Source of the DNA: Actinacidiphila rubida | GTDB taxonomy: Bacteria > Actinomycetota > Actinomycetes > Streptomycetales > Streptomycetaceae | DNA length: 64,000 nt | Assembly (NCBI RefSeq): GCF_900110255.1 | Contig: NZ_FODD01000024.1 | Span: 1 to 64,000 of the forward strand | Reading direction: 5' to 3' | Part shown: in pieces, positions 35,314 through 42,655 of the stretch | How the letters are laid out: every line of letters begins with the position of its first letter | Numbering within the stretch: position 1 is the stretch's first letter | The notes under the pieces: model-generated | Told to the model about the DNA's origin: nothing | Databases searched by the model: none | Seen by the model: the letters and a program-made list of their open reading frames with translations, nothing else | Made by a program: the position numbers and the translations under genes

Positions 35314-36147
35314 CTACGCGCCCGCGGCGGTCACGACGGCGTCGGTGGCGAAGCCGAGGAGCAGTCCGAGCAGGATCATCCAGCTCGTGAGTTCCTTCAT
35401 TCCGGTCTTGCGGGCCACCGACAGCAGTTCGATGACGACGTAGAGGATGGAGCCGGCGGCAAGGCCGAGGAAGGCGATGGACAGGTAGTCGTTGACGACG
35501 TGCTGGCCGACAAGGGTGCCGAGGAAGGTGGGACCGCCGCCGATCAGTCCGAGGAGGGCGAGGCGTGACCAGGAGGGGCGCTCGCCTTCGGCGGACAGCG
35601 GGGCCACGATGCCGAAACCCTCGGTGGCGTTGTGCAGGCCGAAGCCGATGATCAGCAGGACGGCGAGGGAGATCTCGCCGGAGGCGGCCGAGTTCCCGAT
35701 GGCCAGGCCCTCGGCGAAGTTGTGCAGGCCGATCCCCACGGCGATCATCATCGCGAGCCCGGCGGCCCGCGAACTCTTCGCGACCGGCCGCTCGGTGACG
35801 GCCGCGGCGCCCGGACCCTCGGACAGGCCGGAGGGGCGGCGACGGGCGCGGCCGGCCAGCCAGCGGTCGTAGTGGACGAGGCCCATCAGTCCGGCCCCGA
35901 CGCCGGCCGCCAGCATCGCGCCGCCCGCGACCGCCTTGGTCCAGTGGTGGTCGCCGAGGGCGGTGTCGGTCGGCTCCCACGCGGCGGTGAGCACATCCCA
36001 GATCAGGAAGAGCAGGATGCCGATGGCGACGGCGTTGAGTGCCGCCCGGAGCCGGGGCGCGGGCCGCTGGAGCCGGCCTATCGGCAGTCCGAGGTAGATG
36101 GTGAAGCCGGCGATGGCGCCGAGAAGGACGATGTGGGACGAGGACAC
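35314..36147 (-). CDS. ZIP family metal transporter
   Basis: 277 residues from GTG at 36147, after CGGAG. It has eight predicted helices with a cytoplasmic loop (about 105-125, ARRRPSGLSEG). The binuclear metal site is visible as VGIGLHNFAEGLAIGNS (helix 4) and GFGLHNATEGFGI (helix 5). ZIP proteins bring Zn, Mn or Fe into the cytoplasm. An iron-box-like sequence lies 43-61 bases upstream, which suggests repression by a DmdR/IdeR-type regulator and uptake of iron or manganese. Confidence 0.9.
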   Translation of the reverse strand: MSSSHIVLLGAIAGFTIYLGLPIGRLQRPAPRLRAALNAVAIGILLFLIWDVLTAAWEPTDTALGDHHWTKAVAGGAMLAAGVGAGLMGLVHYDRWLAGRARRRPSGLSEGPGAAAVTERPVAKSSRAAGLAMMIAVGIGLHNFAEGLAIGNSAASGEISLAVLLIIGFGLHNATEGFGIVAPLSAEGERPSWSRLALLGLIGGGPTFLGTLVGQHVVNDYLSIAFLGLAAGSILYVVIELLSVARKTGMKELTSWMILLGLLLGFATDAVVTAAGA

Positions 36148-36189
36148 GTGCGGCTCCGGGGACGGGGGATATGCCGCGCAGACCCTAGA

Positions 36190-36208
36190 ACAGGCAAGGC
36201 TCACCTAA
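36190..36208. promoter_or_regulatory. Iron-box-like operator (DmdR/IdeR type)
   Basis: ACAGGCAAGGCTCACCTAA matches 15 of 19 positions of the Streptomyces iron box as I remember it (TTAGGTTAGGCTCACCTAA). The position before the ZIP transporter gene, in an intergenic gap, supports function. Confidence 0.6.
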
Positions 36209-36346
36209 CAAGCGAACGGGAGGGTGCTCCCTCTGGGACGCGACGCACCAGACCTCGAACCGCCCGGACGCTCCCTTCACGTCCTCTTGGGCCGTGGAGC
36301 CGGACACCCCGTCCCGGACTGGTACCGGTCGGACCCGTCGGGTGGG

Positions 36347-36706
36347 TCAGCCGGGGCCCTGGGCTCCGGGCGGTGTGACGAGCAGGTCACACCTGCCGAT
36401 GCCGTAGGCGAGGAGGCAGATCGTGTGCGGGTGAGGAACGGCCCCGGACCTCTTGATGTGGACTTCGCGGTCGCCGACGGTCACGCTGTCGGGCTGGATC
36501 CGCCACATCGTCCGGCAGACGGTGACACGGGTGATGCCCGGCCATCGGCTGTCCAACGCCGCTATCAGAGGCGGAAGTTCTCGGCCCAGGTCGTACGAAC
36601 GTGGCCACCACGTGCCGTCGAGCCGCTGGGGCGCGTCGTCCAGCGACCCCAGTCGCACCCGTGCCGGACCGTCTCCCGGGAGCCCTGGCAGAAGGCGCTC
36701 GGTCAC
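36347..36706 (-). CDS. DUF5994 family protein
   Basis: 119 residues from GTG at 36706. The family core is visible: RLDGTWWPRSYDLGRELPPL, ALDSRWPGITRVTVCRTMW, HPHTICLLAYGIGRCDLLV. DUF5994 proteins are abundant in Streptomyces; their role is unknown. The start GTGA overlaps the upstream gene's stop by four bases, which decides the start over the TTG six bases earlier and means both genes are translated together. Confidence 0.82.
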   Translation of the reverse strand: MTERLLPGLPGDGPARVRLGSLDDAPQRLDGTWWPRSYDLGRELPPLIAALDSRWPGITRVTVCRTMWRIQPDSVTVGDREVHIKRSGAVPHPHTICLLAYGIGRCDLLVTPPGAQGPG

Positions 36707-37305
36707 GGCCAAATCTGCCGAGCTCCTTCTACGAGCTGCGGAGGCGGCTCCGTGGCGAGGGCCGCGTCAGGATCCGGAGGCCGGGAGATGTCGATGCTGA
36801 GGTTGAGGCGCGTGCCCGTGCCCGTATCACCAGCGGGATAGCTGCGCTGTTCGGTACTCGCGAACAAGGAACGCAGCGCCGGCGCCGCGGTCCTGGCCAC
36901 ATCCGGCGAAGCCGCCGTGATGCGCACCTCGGCGACGCCCGGCGCGGGGAGGGAAAGATCATGTGAGGTGCGTGTCTTCGGCCGGTCCCGGCGCCGCCAG
37001 TCGGGCGCCTGTGCTGTTCGGGGCGCAGCGTGTGCCTGGGGGTCCGTAGTTGCACCGCCCATGTATTCCAAGGGCTCCTGGGGATCCTGTAGTCGGTCGA
37101 CCGCCGGCGACAGACTATGGCCTGCCTTTTCCTCCGCTGCGCATCCCCCGCCTTCGGCCACGGGCAGAGCCTCGTTTCGCTCGGGTTCCGCCGCGAACTC
37201 CTCGCCTGAAAGCCCACGGGAAGACGCGATGTCCGGGCCGCCGCGAGGGGGAAGATTTTCGAACCTTGCATACTCAATGGCGAAACGGCCGGTGGTCGTC
37301 GTCAT
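36703..37305 (-). CDS. Hypothetical protein upstream of and coupled to DUF5994
   Basis: 200 residues from ATG at 37305 (MTTTTGRFAIEYARFENLPP). It is soluble, hydrophilic and partly disordered in the middle. The C-terminal 80 residues (APGVAEVRITAASPDVARTA, LNLSIDISRPPDPD) look like a small alpha/beta domain. No family is recognised. Its coding DNA has lower GC than its neighbours, consistent with recent arrival. The four-base overlap with the DUF5994 gene implies a joint task. Confidence 0.55.
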   Translation of the reverse strand: MTTTTGRFAIEYARFENLPPRGGPDIASSRGLSGEEFAAEPERNEALPVAEGGGCAAEEKAGHSLSPAVDRLQDPQEPLEYMGGATTDPQAHAAPRTAQAPDWRRRDRPKTRTSHDLSLPAPGVAEVRITAASPDVARTAAPALRSLFASTEQRSYPAGDTGTGTRLNLSIDISRPPDPDAALATEPPPQLVEGARQIWP

Positions 37306-37600
37306 GGGGTGGACCCGTCTCCGGTCGTCGCGCAAAGCGTGACCGGCATTGACCTTCATCAAGAACGGCGCCCGCATGGCAGCCGACGTACAGAAAGCTC
37401 TCGATGGTGCAACCCTACCGCTCAGACCAGCGGAACGGTGCTCGTAGTGGCGCTTTGCGTTCCGGATCAATCCCGCGTAGGCGGTGCTGCCGGAACCCCT
37501 CCTCGGTACGCGCTTGTTGCCGGGCCGGCCAGCTCCGGCGTCTTGATCGGAACACCTTTTCCGTCCCTCTCCACGCCGCGTTCAAGCCCAGGGACTAGCG
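37306..37600. other. Non-coding region of lower GC
   Basis: About 295 bases with no supported gene. It contains AT-richer words such as GAACACCTTTTCC and could carry the promoter for the minus-strand pair at 36347-37305. Confidence 0.4.
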
Positions 37601-38056
37601 CTGACGGAAACGGGGGACGCACCCGCCGAGGAACCGTGGGGACTGCGCATCAAACGTGTCCCCGCAGACGGCGAGTTCCAGGCCTCCCAGCGCCTCACCG
37701 ACGCCGCGTCCACGATGGCCGACACCCCTGGCGCACTCCAACTACGCCTGCTGCAGACCGTGGTCGACGTCGCGGCCGAGAGGAACAGCACCCTCGACAC
37801 GCCCTTCCCCGCCGAACTGCTCCGCTTCTTCGAGCAGCACGACGACGGCGCGCACGACGCGACCCCACCCCGAACCGACCTGACCCTGACCCTGACCCTG
37901 ACCACCCTCACGCTCTGCGACTGCTCCGGCCTCAACGCCTCCCCGAACGCATCACCACTCACCACCAAACTTCGTTACCCGAGCCCGGCGGTCTCCCGGC
38001 TCTTGGCCCTCACGAATGTCGAGTCCCTCTCAGCGTTCGGCCAGGTATTTCTGTGA
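37601..38056 (+). pseudogene. Remnant of a slipin (SPFH/stomatin-like) gene
   Basis: The plus-strand frame reads EEPWGLRIKRVP, then directly ADGEFQASQRLTDAAS, PGALQLRLLQTVVDVAAERN and DTPFPAELLRFFEQHDDG. These match the end of the SPFH domain and the C-terminal tail of Streptomyces slipins. The helical stretch that normally lies between IKRV and GELQASQRL (about 35 residues) is deleted, and the N-terminal 200 residues and a usable start are missing (stop codon at 37544). The tail continues into CTGACC tandem units (about 37879-37900). Confidence 0.7.
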
Positions 38057-38068
38057 CACGGTAGAAGT

Positions 38069-38266
38069 ATGGAAATGCAAGTGTTGCCCCGGCGGTGCCG
38101 CGAGAGTGAGCTGGCCGGGCTGTCCCGCACATGTCCCTACTGCAAGCACACGATCCATCCGGCAGCAGTAAGGGTCGAGACGGACGAGGTGCGTCATGAC
38201 CCCTTCTTCACTCTGGATTGGTTCTGCCCCGACCCCGAATGCAGGGGGAGGACCCGCCTGAAGTGA
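38069..38266 (+). CDS. Small putative zinc-ribbon protein
   Basis: 65 residues from ATG at 38069. There are two Cys pairs: CPYCKHTIHPAAVRV and FCPDPECRGRTRLK, with DPFFTLDWF between, so a rubredoxin-like or zinc-ribbon knuckle is likely. It begins 12 bases after the slipin remnant and ends five bases before the duplication scar, so it may be a survivor or a fragment of a larger gene. No function is assigned. Confidence 0.5.
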   Translation: MEMQVLPRRCRESELAGLSRTCPYCKHTIHPAAVRVETDEVRHDPFFTLDWFCPDPECRGRTRLK

Positions 38267-38270
38267 GTGT

Positions 38271-38465
38271 CCTTGCGCCTGCGTCGCGAGCGGGTTCGCC
38301 TTGCCGTCGATGGTCGGCGACATGGTGGTGAAGACCTGGTGCGGGAAGCCGTCCAGGCCCTTCAGGAAGCGGCCGAAGGCTCCGCGGTTCCGCGTGACCT
38401 TGTCGTACGCCGCGGCGGTCGCACCGTAGACGCTCAGCGTCAGGCGGTAGGGACGGTGCCGGGCA
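38271..38465 (-). pseudogene. Internally deleted copy of the radical SAM gene
   Basis: 38271-38352 equals 41039-41120 and 38353-38465 equals 41220-41332, with only about three substitutions over 195 bases. A 99-base in-frame piece of the intact gene is missing between the two blocks, and everything before residue 188 of the enzyme is replaced by the next block. It is non-functional as an enzyme, since the iron-sulfur Cys motif is not present. Confidence 0.9.
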
Positions 38466-38850
38466 TCGGTTGGAGATCGCGGTAGTGCCGCCGGGCCCTC
38501 GATACGTCGCCCATCTGCGGTTGCTGGTCAGCGGCGAAGACATCGTGACCGGCACCGTCGGTGAAGGAGGTCGCGGGCCGTACGCCGAGCACGCGCTGGC
38601 TGCCGGGCATGCTCACTGCCTGGCGGCGACCGGCGAAGCGACGACGGCTGGAACTCGGCGCACCCGAATGCACGGGCGGCTGCCGCGGATACCTGTCCGC
38701 GGATGTGCGGCGGTTCGGACCAGTGGTGCGGTGGTCGGACTGGCAGGTCCCCGCCGAGGGACCCGACGGCCGGATGCCCACTGCGAAGCGGGCGACTACG
38801 GCGCCGAGCTGGATCGTGCGGCCGCAGGGTGGCGACGAACGCGGATGTAG
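38466..38850 (+). pseudogene. Copy of the small unknown gene at 44686
   Basis: 38465-38850 equals 44693-45078, with about eight substitutions, a one-base insertion near 38636 and a one-base deletion near 38760. The two shifts compensate, so the frame is open from a TTG near 38470 to the same stop, but about 40 residues in the middle are scrambled and the native ATG is lost. Homology continues about ten bases past the stop. It is most likely a pseudogene fused to the radical SAM fragment. Confidence 0.88.
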
Positions 38851-38877
38851 CCGCAAGTGGGTGCGCCGCCGTTGCCG

Positions 38878-39381
38878 TCAGGGATTGCCGTCAGGCCGGG
38901 GCAGAGCCTGGCCGGTCGGCCCCGACAGCACGCTGCGGCACTTCGGGCAGTAGATCGTCAGCTCGGCTCGCTCGTTGACGAAGTCGGCGTACCAGGCGCT
39001 CGCCAGTGTCGCCACGACGGCGGCCGCCACCCCGAGTCCGGCCGGGTGGATGGCGGCGGGCCAGCACGCGAGCCACCGCCGGGGACTCTTCCAGGGGTCC
39101 ACCGGGGTGAAGCAGGCGACGATCGACACGATCACGCCGAACAGCTGGCCCGTCGCGTTGAACAGGGTCGCCTTCGCCCATTTCTTCCGCCTGACGGGCG
39201 CCACCGTCCGGCGACAGGTCCGGCAGAACTCCTCGTCGGCAGGGACCGTCGCACCCAGGCGTTCCCCCACCGCGGACGCCGCCCGCCTGAACAGCCCCCC
39301 GACGCCCCCGCCAGCCGCGCTCGGTGCCGCCCGCTGATCGTGCCCGGTCCGCGTTCCGACCCCGCGCAGTGCCATCGCCAT
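38878..39381 (-). CDS. Membrane protein with two flanking Cys-pair motifs
   Basis: 167 residues from ATG at 39381. An N-terminal cytoplasmic part carries EEFCRTCRRTVAPVRRKKW (CxxC near 55). Two membrane helices follow (about 75-95, ATGQLFGVIVSIVACF, and about 112-132). A C-terminal IYCPKCRSVLSG gives a second CxxC on the same side of the membrane, so the two halves could form one four-Cys zinc ribbon tethered to the membrane. It lies between the duplication scar and the kinase gene. The function is unknown. Confidence 0.6.
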   Translation of the reverse strand: MAMALRGVGTRTGHDQRAAPSAAGGGVGGLFRRAASAVGERLGATVPADEEFCRTCRRTVAPVRRKKWAKATLFNATGQLFGVIVSIVACFTPVDPWKSPRRWLACWPAAIHPAGLGVAAAVVATLASAWYADFVNERAELTIYCPKCRSVLSGPTGQALPRPDGNP

Positions 39382-39608
39382 CCCCCACTCCGTACGACGA
39401 CCGGGCCGATTATGCACCTCCCACCGGCACGGGTCCCCCCAGGCGCCTGACGCCGTATTCGCTCCCTCATCGCGGTTGTGAACGTGACCGATTCCCCCTC
39501 TTTCACGCCCCGGCCCCGGGTTGAACCTCAGATGGCCGTGCGGGCGCGACCGAGAGCCGGACTGACCGCCGCAAGCTTGACCAGCATCCCCTACCGGTTC
39601 GTCCCTGC

Positions 39609-40412
39609 TCAGGCGCTCAGCGCGTGTGCGAGCATCGTCGCTCGCTCCGCCATCCCCCTCTTCCACTGCGTCGTGTCGGCTTCGGCGATCTCACGCCACA
39701 GCGCAGAGGTAGCCGTGCCGAACGCCGCGAGTGCTTCCGGCTCGGCCGCCCGCCACGACGGGAAGCGGCCCGCGAAGTCGAGAGCCGCCGCCACGGGGTG
39801 GCCGGCTTCCATGAGGCGCAGGGCCAAGGCGCCGGGGTCGATCCAGGCGGCGCCTCGTGTGGGCCAGGCCCAGTCGACGAGGCGGGCGCGGTCGCCGACG
39901 ATCAGGACGTTGTCGGGGGCGAAGTCGGTGTGGAGCAGGGCGTCGCCCTCGAAGTGGTGGAGGGTGCCGGGCGGCGCGTAGTCGGCCCAGCGGTCGACGG
40001 CGTTCTTGATCGCGATGCCGGACGGCGCCGTGATCGTCTGCAATTCGGCGAGTGCGGCTTCCACCAGGGGCAGGTCCGGAGAGCCGGGTGCGTAGTCGGC
40101 GTGACGGCCGTCGATCACCTCGTAGCCGAGGAGACTCCAGCCGTCGAGTTCCAGGTGCCAGTACAGGCGCGGGCAGGAGGTCGGCAGGTGTGGGGCGATC
40201 GCTGCCTCACGGCGCTGTGCGCCGACCTGGGGGTGGTCCGAGGGGATGCCCTTCACGAAGACGCTGCCGCTCTCCGCCTCCAGGAGGGAGGCGATGCCGG
40301 AGTTCATGCCGCCCCGCGCGGTCACAGCCCGCTGCACCGTCCCGGTCTTGTCGGCGACGGCCCGGCGAACCTCGGCGGAAAGCTGATCGAAGTCGATGCG
40401 GGAGATGGTCAC
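39609..40412 (-). CDS. Phosphotransferase-fold kinase (aminoglycoside phosphotransferase family)
   Basis: 267 residues from GTG at 40412, after GAGGAA. The APH catalytic motif is LLHTDFAPDNVLIV (HxDxxxxN), with VDWAWPTRGAAWIDPGAL following as the metal-binding D. The N-terminal lobe has VFVKGIPSD (nucleotide-binding Lys). APH-fold kinases phosphorylate antibiotics, choline, homoserine and other small molecules. Here the gene lies 110 bases after the candidate precursor peptide gene on the same strand, so it may modify the peptide or its product, or give self-protection. Confidence 0.85.
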   Translation of the reverse strand: MTISRIDFDQLSAEVRRAVADKTGTVQRAVTARGGMNSGIASLLEAESGSVFVKGIPSDHPQVGAQRREAAIAPHLPTSCPRLYWHLELDGWSLLGYEVIDGRHADYAPGSPDLPLVEAALAELQTITAPSGIAIKNAVDRWADYAPPGTLHHFEGDALLHTDFAPDNVLIVGDRARLVDWAWPTRGAAWIDPGALALRLMEAGHPVAAALDFAGRFPSWRAAEPEALAAFGTATSALWREIAEADTTQWKRGMAERATMLAHALSA

Positions 40413-40522
40413 GCGCGGTTCCTCGTGTGCTCTCGGGTACAGGGCTGCCGCCCCGGCCACAGTACGGGCCGGGGCGGCAGCGTGGGAGCGGGCGGGCCAA
40501 GCACGAGGCCGCCCGGGTCGGC

Positions 40523-40735
40523 TTAGTACGGCTGGTCTTCACCGGCCGAGCAGGAGCACTCGGCGCCCTCGACGGCTTCGTCCAGGTCCGCGATGACCTG
40601 GATCTCGTCATCCTTGATCGGCGCCGCGGCCAGCGGCACGGGCAGCACGCCGGTCGGCCCGTCCGCGGGGCGGCGGCCGATGGTGAGCATCACGGGCTCG
40701 CGCAGCGGGGCCAGGGTGGTGGCGGGTGGAGTCAT
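40523..40735 (-). CDS. Candidate RiPP precursor peptide
   Basis: 70 residues. An N-terminal leader-like part (1-40, with LREPVMLTIGRRPADGPTGV and then LPVPLAAAPI) is followed by an acidic C-terminus KDDEIQVIADLDEAVEGAE and a tail CSCSAGEDQPY (Cys60, Cys62). ATGA overlaps the end of the radical SAM gene by four bases, so the two are translationally coupled in fixed proportion. The size, Cys-containing end and coupling to a SPASM radical SAM enzyme are the features of a modified peptide precursor. No ordinary domain is visible. The role is inferred; no known RiPP family name is assigned. Confidence 0.65.
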   Translation of the reverse strand: MTPPATTLAPLREPVMLTIGRRPADGPTGVLPVPLAAAPIKDDEIQVIADLDEAVEGAECSCSAGEDQPY

Positions 40736-41892
40736 GATCCGTAACCTCCGTGTTGGCAGTAGAGCTCTCGACGGTCCCCCGCCTCCTGGAAGAGCTTGGC
40801 CAGCGGCCGGCACGTACGGCACGTGCCTGCCTTGGTGCAGCCGGAGCATCCACCGGTGCGGAGCTGTAGGGACTCGGCGATGGCGCCGAGCCGGCGAAGG
40901 GATTCGACGCCTTCGGTGACGAGGTTCACGCTTGGGTCGCGGCCGACCTTGCAGACCGACGCGATGCCGTGCGGGTTGACGTGGAAGAACGTGCGGCCCG
41001 CGTTGCAGCCCGTGAAGACGCTGCGCGCTGTGACGTGGCCTTGCGCCTGCGTCGCGAGCGGGTTCGCCTCGCCGTCGATGGTCGGCGACATGGTGGTGAA
41101 GACCTGGTGCGGGAAGCCGTACGACTCGGCGAGACGGACCATCGCGTCGACCTCATGCGCGTTGTCGTCAGAGACGATCACGTTGAGGCGGACCGGCAGC
41201 CGGTCCTCGCGGGCGGCGTCCAGGCCCTTCAGGAAGCGGCCGAAGGCTCCGCGGTTCCGCGTGACCTTGTCGTACGTCCCGGCGGTCGCACCGTAGACGC
41301 TCAGCGTCAGGCGGTAGGGACGGTGCCGGGCAAACAGGTCCCGGATCGGTTGCTTGCGCAGGCTGGAGCCGTTCGACGAGACCTGGACCATCATCCCGAG
41401 CTGGTGGGCGTACGCGTACGCCGCGCCGAACTCGCGGTCGATCAACGCCTCTCCACCGGTGATCTGCAGCCACAACACCCCCGCGTCCCGCAGCGTGCGG
41501 AGCAGCTGCTGCTTGCCCGCCCAGTCCAGGCCCTCGAAGCGCTTCTCGCCGAGGTAGCAGAACTCGCAGTCGTAGTCGCAGCCGAGATTGATCTCCCACG
41601 ACGCCTTGGCGTAGCCGAATGGGGAACGTTCGCGGACGAGGATCACGTTGCCGACCGGAGCGGCGTACAGCTCGGTGCCCCACGCCCGCCTCACCGCCTC
41701 GGCCAGCCAGTCGGGGACGGAACGGCTCTCGGCACTGGCAGACCGCAGTTCCTCGTAACGGACCTCCGGGATGCGGACGCCGGCGGCCTGTCCGGGCTGG
41801 ACGAGGAGGTACTGGGCGAGGAAGGGGCTGGCCACGAGCAACGGGGCGGCGGCGCCGGATGGCGCCAATGCGTTGGTGCCTTCGTCAGTCAC
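40732..41892 (-). CDS. Radical SAM/SPASM maturase
   Basis: 386 residues from GTG at 41892, after GGAGG. The radical SAM core starts at about 98 with CDYDCEFC (Cys105, 109, 112 for the [4Fe-4S]-SAM cluster), then LQITGGEALID and VSSNGSSLRK. The C-terminal SPASM domain shows Cys296-x12-Gly-x4-Cys314, then Cys349-x2-Cys352-x5-Cys358-x2-Cys361 and Cys379, close to the CX9-15GX4C...CX2CX5CX3C...C rule, for two auxiliary clusters. The first 90 residues (LAQYLLVQPGQAAGVRIPEV) may be a peptide-recognition extension. SPASM enzymes cross-link or otherwise modify peptides. The peptide gene overlaps its stop. Confidence 0.88.
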   Translation of the reverse strand: MTDEGTNALAPSGAAAPLLVASPFLAQYLLVQPGQAAGVRIPEVRYEELRSASAESRSVPDWLAEAVRRAWGTELYAAPVGNVILVRERSPFGYAKASWEINLGCDYDCEFCYLGEKRFEGLDWAGKQQLLRTLRDAGVLWLQITGGEALIDREFGAAYAYAHQLGMMVQVSSNGSSLRKQPIRDLFARHRPYRLTLSVYGATAGTYDKVTRNRGAFGRFLKGLDAAREDRLPVRLNVIVSDDNAHEVDAMVRLAESYGFPHQVFTTMSPTIDGEANPLATQAQGHVTARSVFTGCNAGRTFFHVNPHGIASVCKVGRDPSVNLVTEGVESLRRLGAIAESLQLRTGGCSGCTKAGTCRTCRPLAKLFQEAGDRRELYCQHGGYGS

Positions 41893-41928
41893 GAGACCTC
41901 CACAGACAGAGTGGGATGAGCGCACCGC

Positions 41929-42471
41929 TCACACTTCCTCTCGCGTCGCGCCGGGTGGCTTGAGAACGCACCAGGTCCGAGTCCCGTCCGGACTCACGCC
42001 CCACGAGGAGGCAAGGGCTGAGACCAGGACCAGTCCGCGACCACGCACGGAATCGGGTCCGGGGTCGCATACTTCCGGCCGGCTGGGAGAGCCGTCGTCG
42101 ACCTCCACGACCACCGCGTCCGGCCTGATGACCAGCCGGAACACGATGTGGGCGCCCGAGCCGTGCCTGAATCCGTTGGTCACCAACTCGCTGACCAGCA
42201 GTTGTGCGTCATCGGCCAGAACCGACAGACCCCACAGATTGAGCTTCACTGCGGTGATCTGCCGGAGCCTGCCCACCCATCGCGCCGTGGTGCGCCGGAC
42301 CTCGCCCGCCTGTGTCAACTGCTCGCGCTCGACGGCCAAGGAGAGGTCGTCCAGGACGACGAGGGCCGCCGGCATGGTCGGTCTGGAGACTAGGTCACAG
42401 GAGGCTGCGGATTGCTTGCCTGGGAGCGGCTGAGGGCGAGGCCTGGTGTCGGGCCTGGGTGCAGCGGGCAT
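41929..42471 (-). CDS. GHKL ATPase, anti-sigma (RsbW-like) type
   Basis: 180 residues from ATG at 42471, after GGGGGAG. The HATPase_c_2 fold has LLVSELVTNGFRHG (N-box) and VEVDDGSPSRP (G1 box), followed by GRGLVLVSALASSWGV (G2). Single-domain ATPases of this kind are serine kinases that act on anti-anti-sigma factors; Streptomyces has dozens, often beside an XRE regulator. The 36-base gap to the radical SAM gene puts both on one transcript. A loop lacking the usual Lys/Gly pattern means the kinase activity is unproven. Confidence 0.85.
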   Translation of the reverse strand: MPAAPRPDTRPRPQPLPGKQSAASCDLVSRPTMPAALVVLDDLSLAVEREQLTQAGEVRRTTARWVGRLRQITAVKLNLWGLSVLADDAQLLVSELVTNGFRHGSGAHIVFRLVIRPDAVVVEVDDGSPSRPEVCDPGPDSVRGRGLVLVSALASSWGVSPDGTRTWCVLKPPGATREEV

Positions 42472-42586
42472 GGTGCTCCCCCTAGTGGGGACGTTCGTCC
42501 CATCGAGGTTTCGAGAGGTCACACCGATTGCGGTGCGTGCGGAGAGCGTCCCGCTCCGGCCAGTCCTGGATTAAGGCCCACGTGGT

Positions 42587-42601
42587 TACCCAACCTGGGT
42601 A
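42587..42601. promoter_or_regulatory. Palindrome between the divergent regulators
   Basis: TACCCA-ACC-TGGGTA, 6-base perfect arms with a three-base spacer. It sits in the 184-base gap between the GHKL ATPase gene and the XRE-TPR gene, 54 bases upstream of the latter's ATG. It is a plausible operator for the XRE protein acting on both directions. Confidence 0.5.
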
Positions 42602-42655
42602 CCATCGCGTGGAGTTAAGTCGCTCTCACCTTCCGTGACAGACGGGGGATGGCCG

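Noticed and set aside
37879..37900. Tandem CTGACC units, considered as a microsatellite or CRISPR-like array
   Set aside because: Only about four six-base units inside a decayed reading frame, with no spacers; too short to be more than local slippage.
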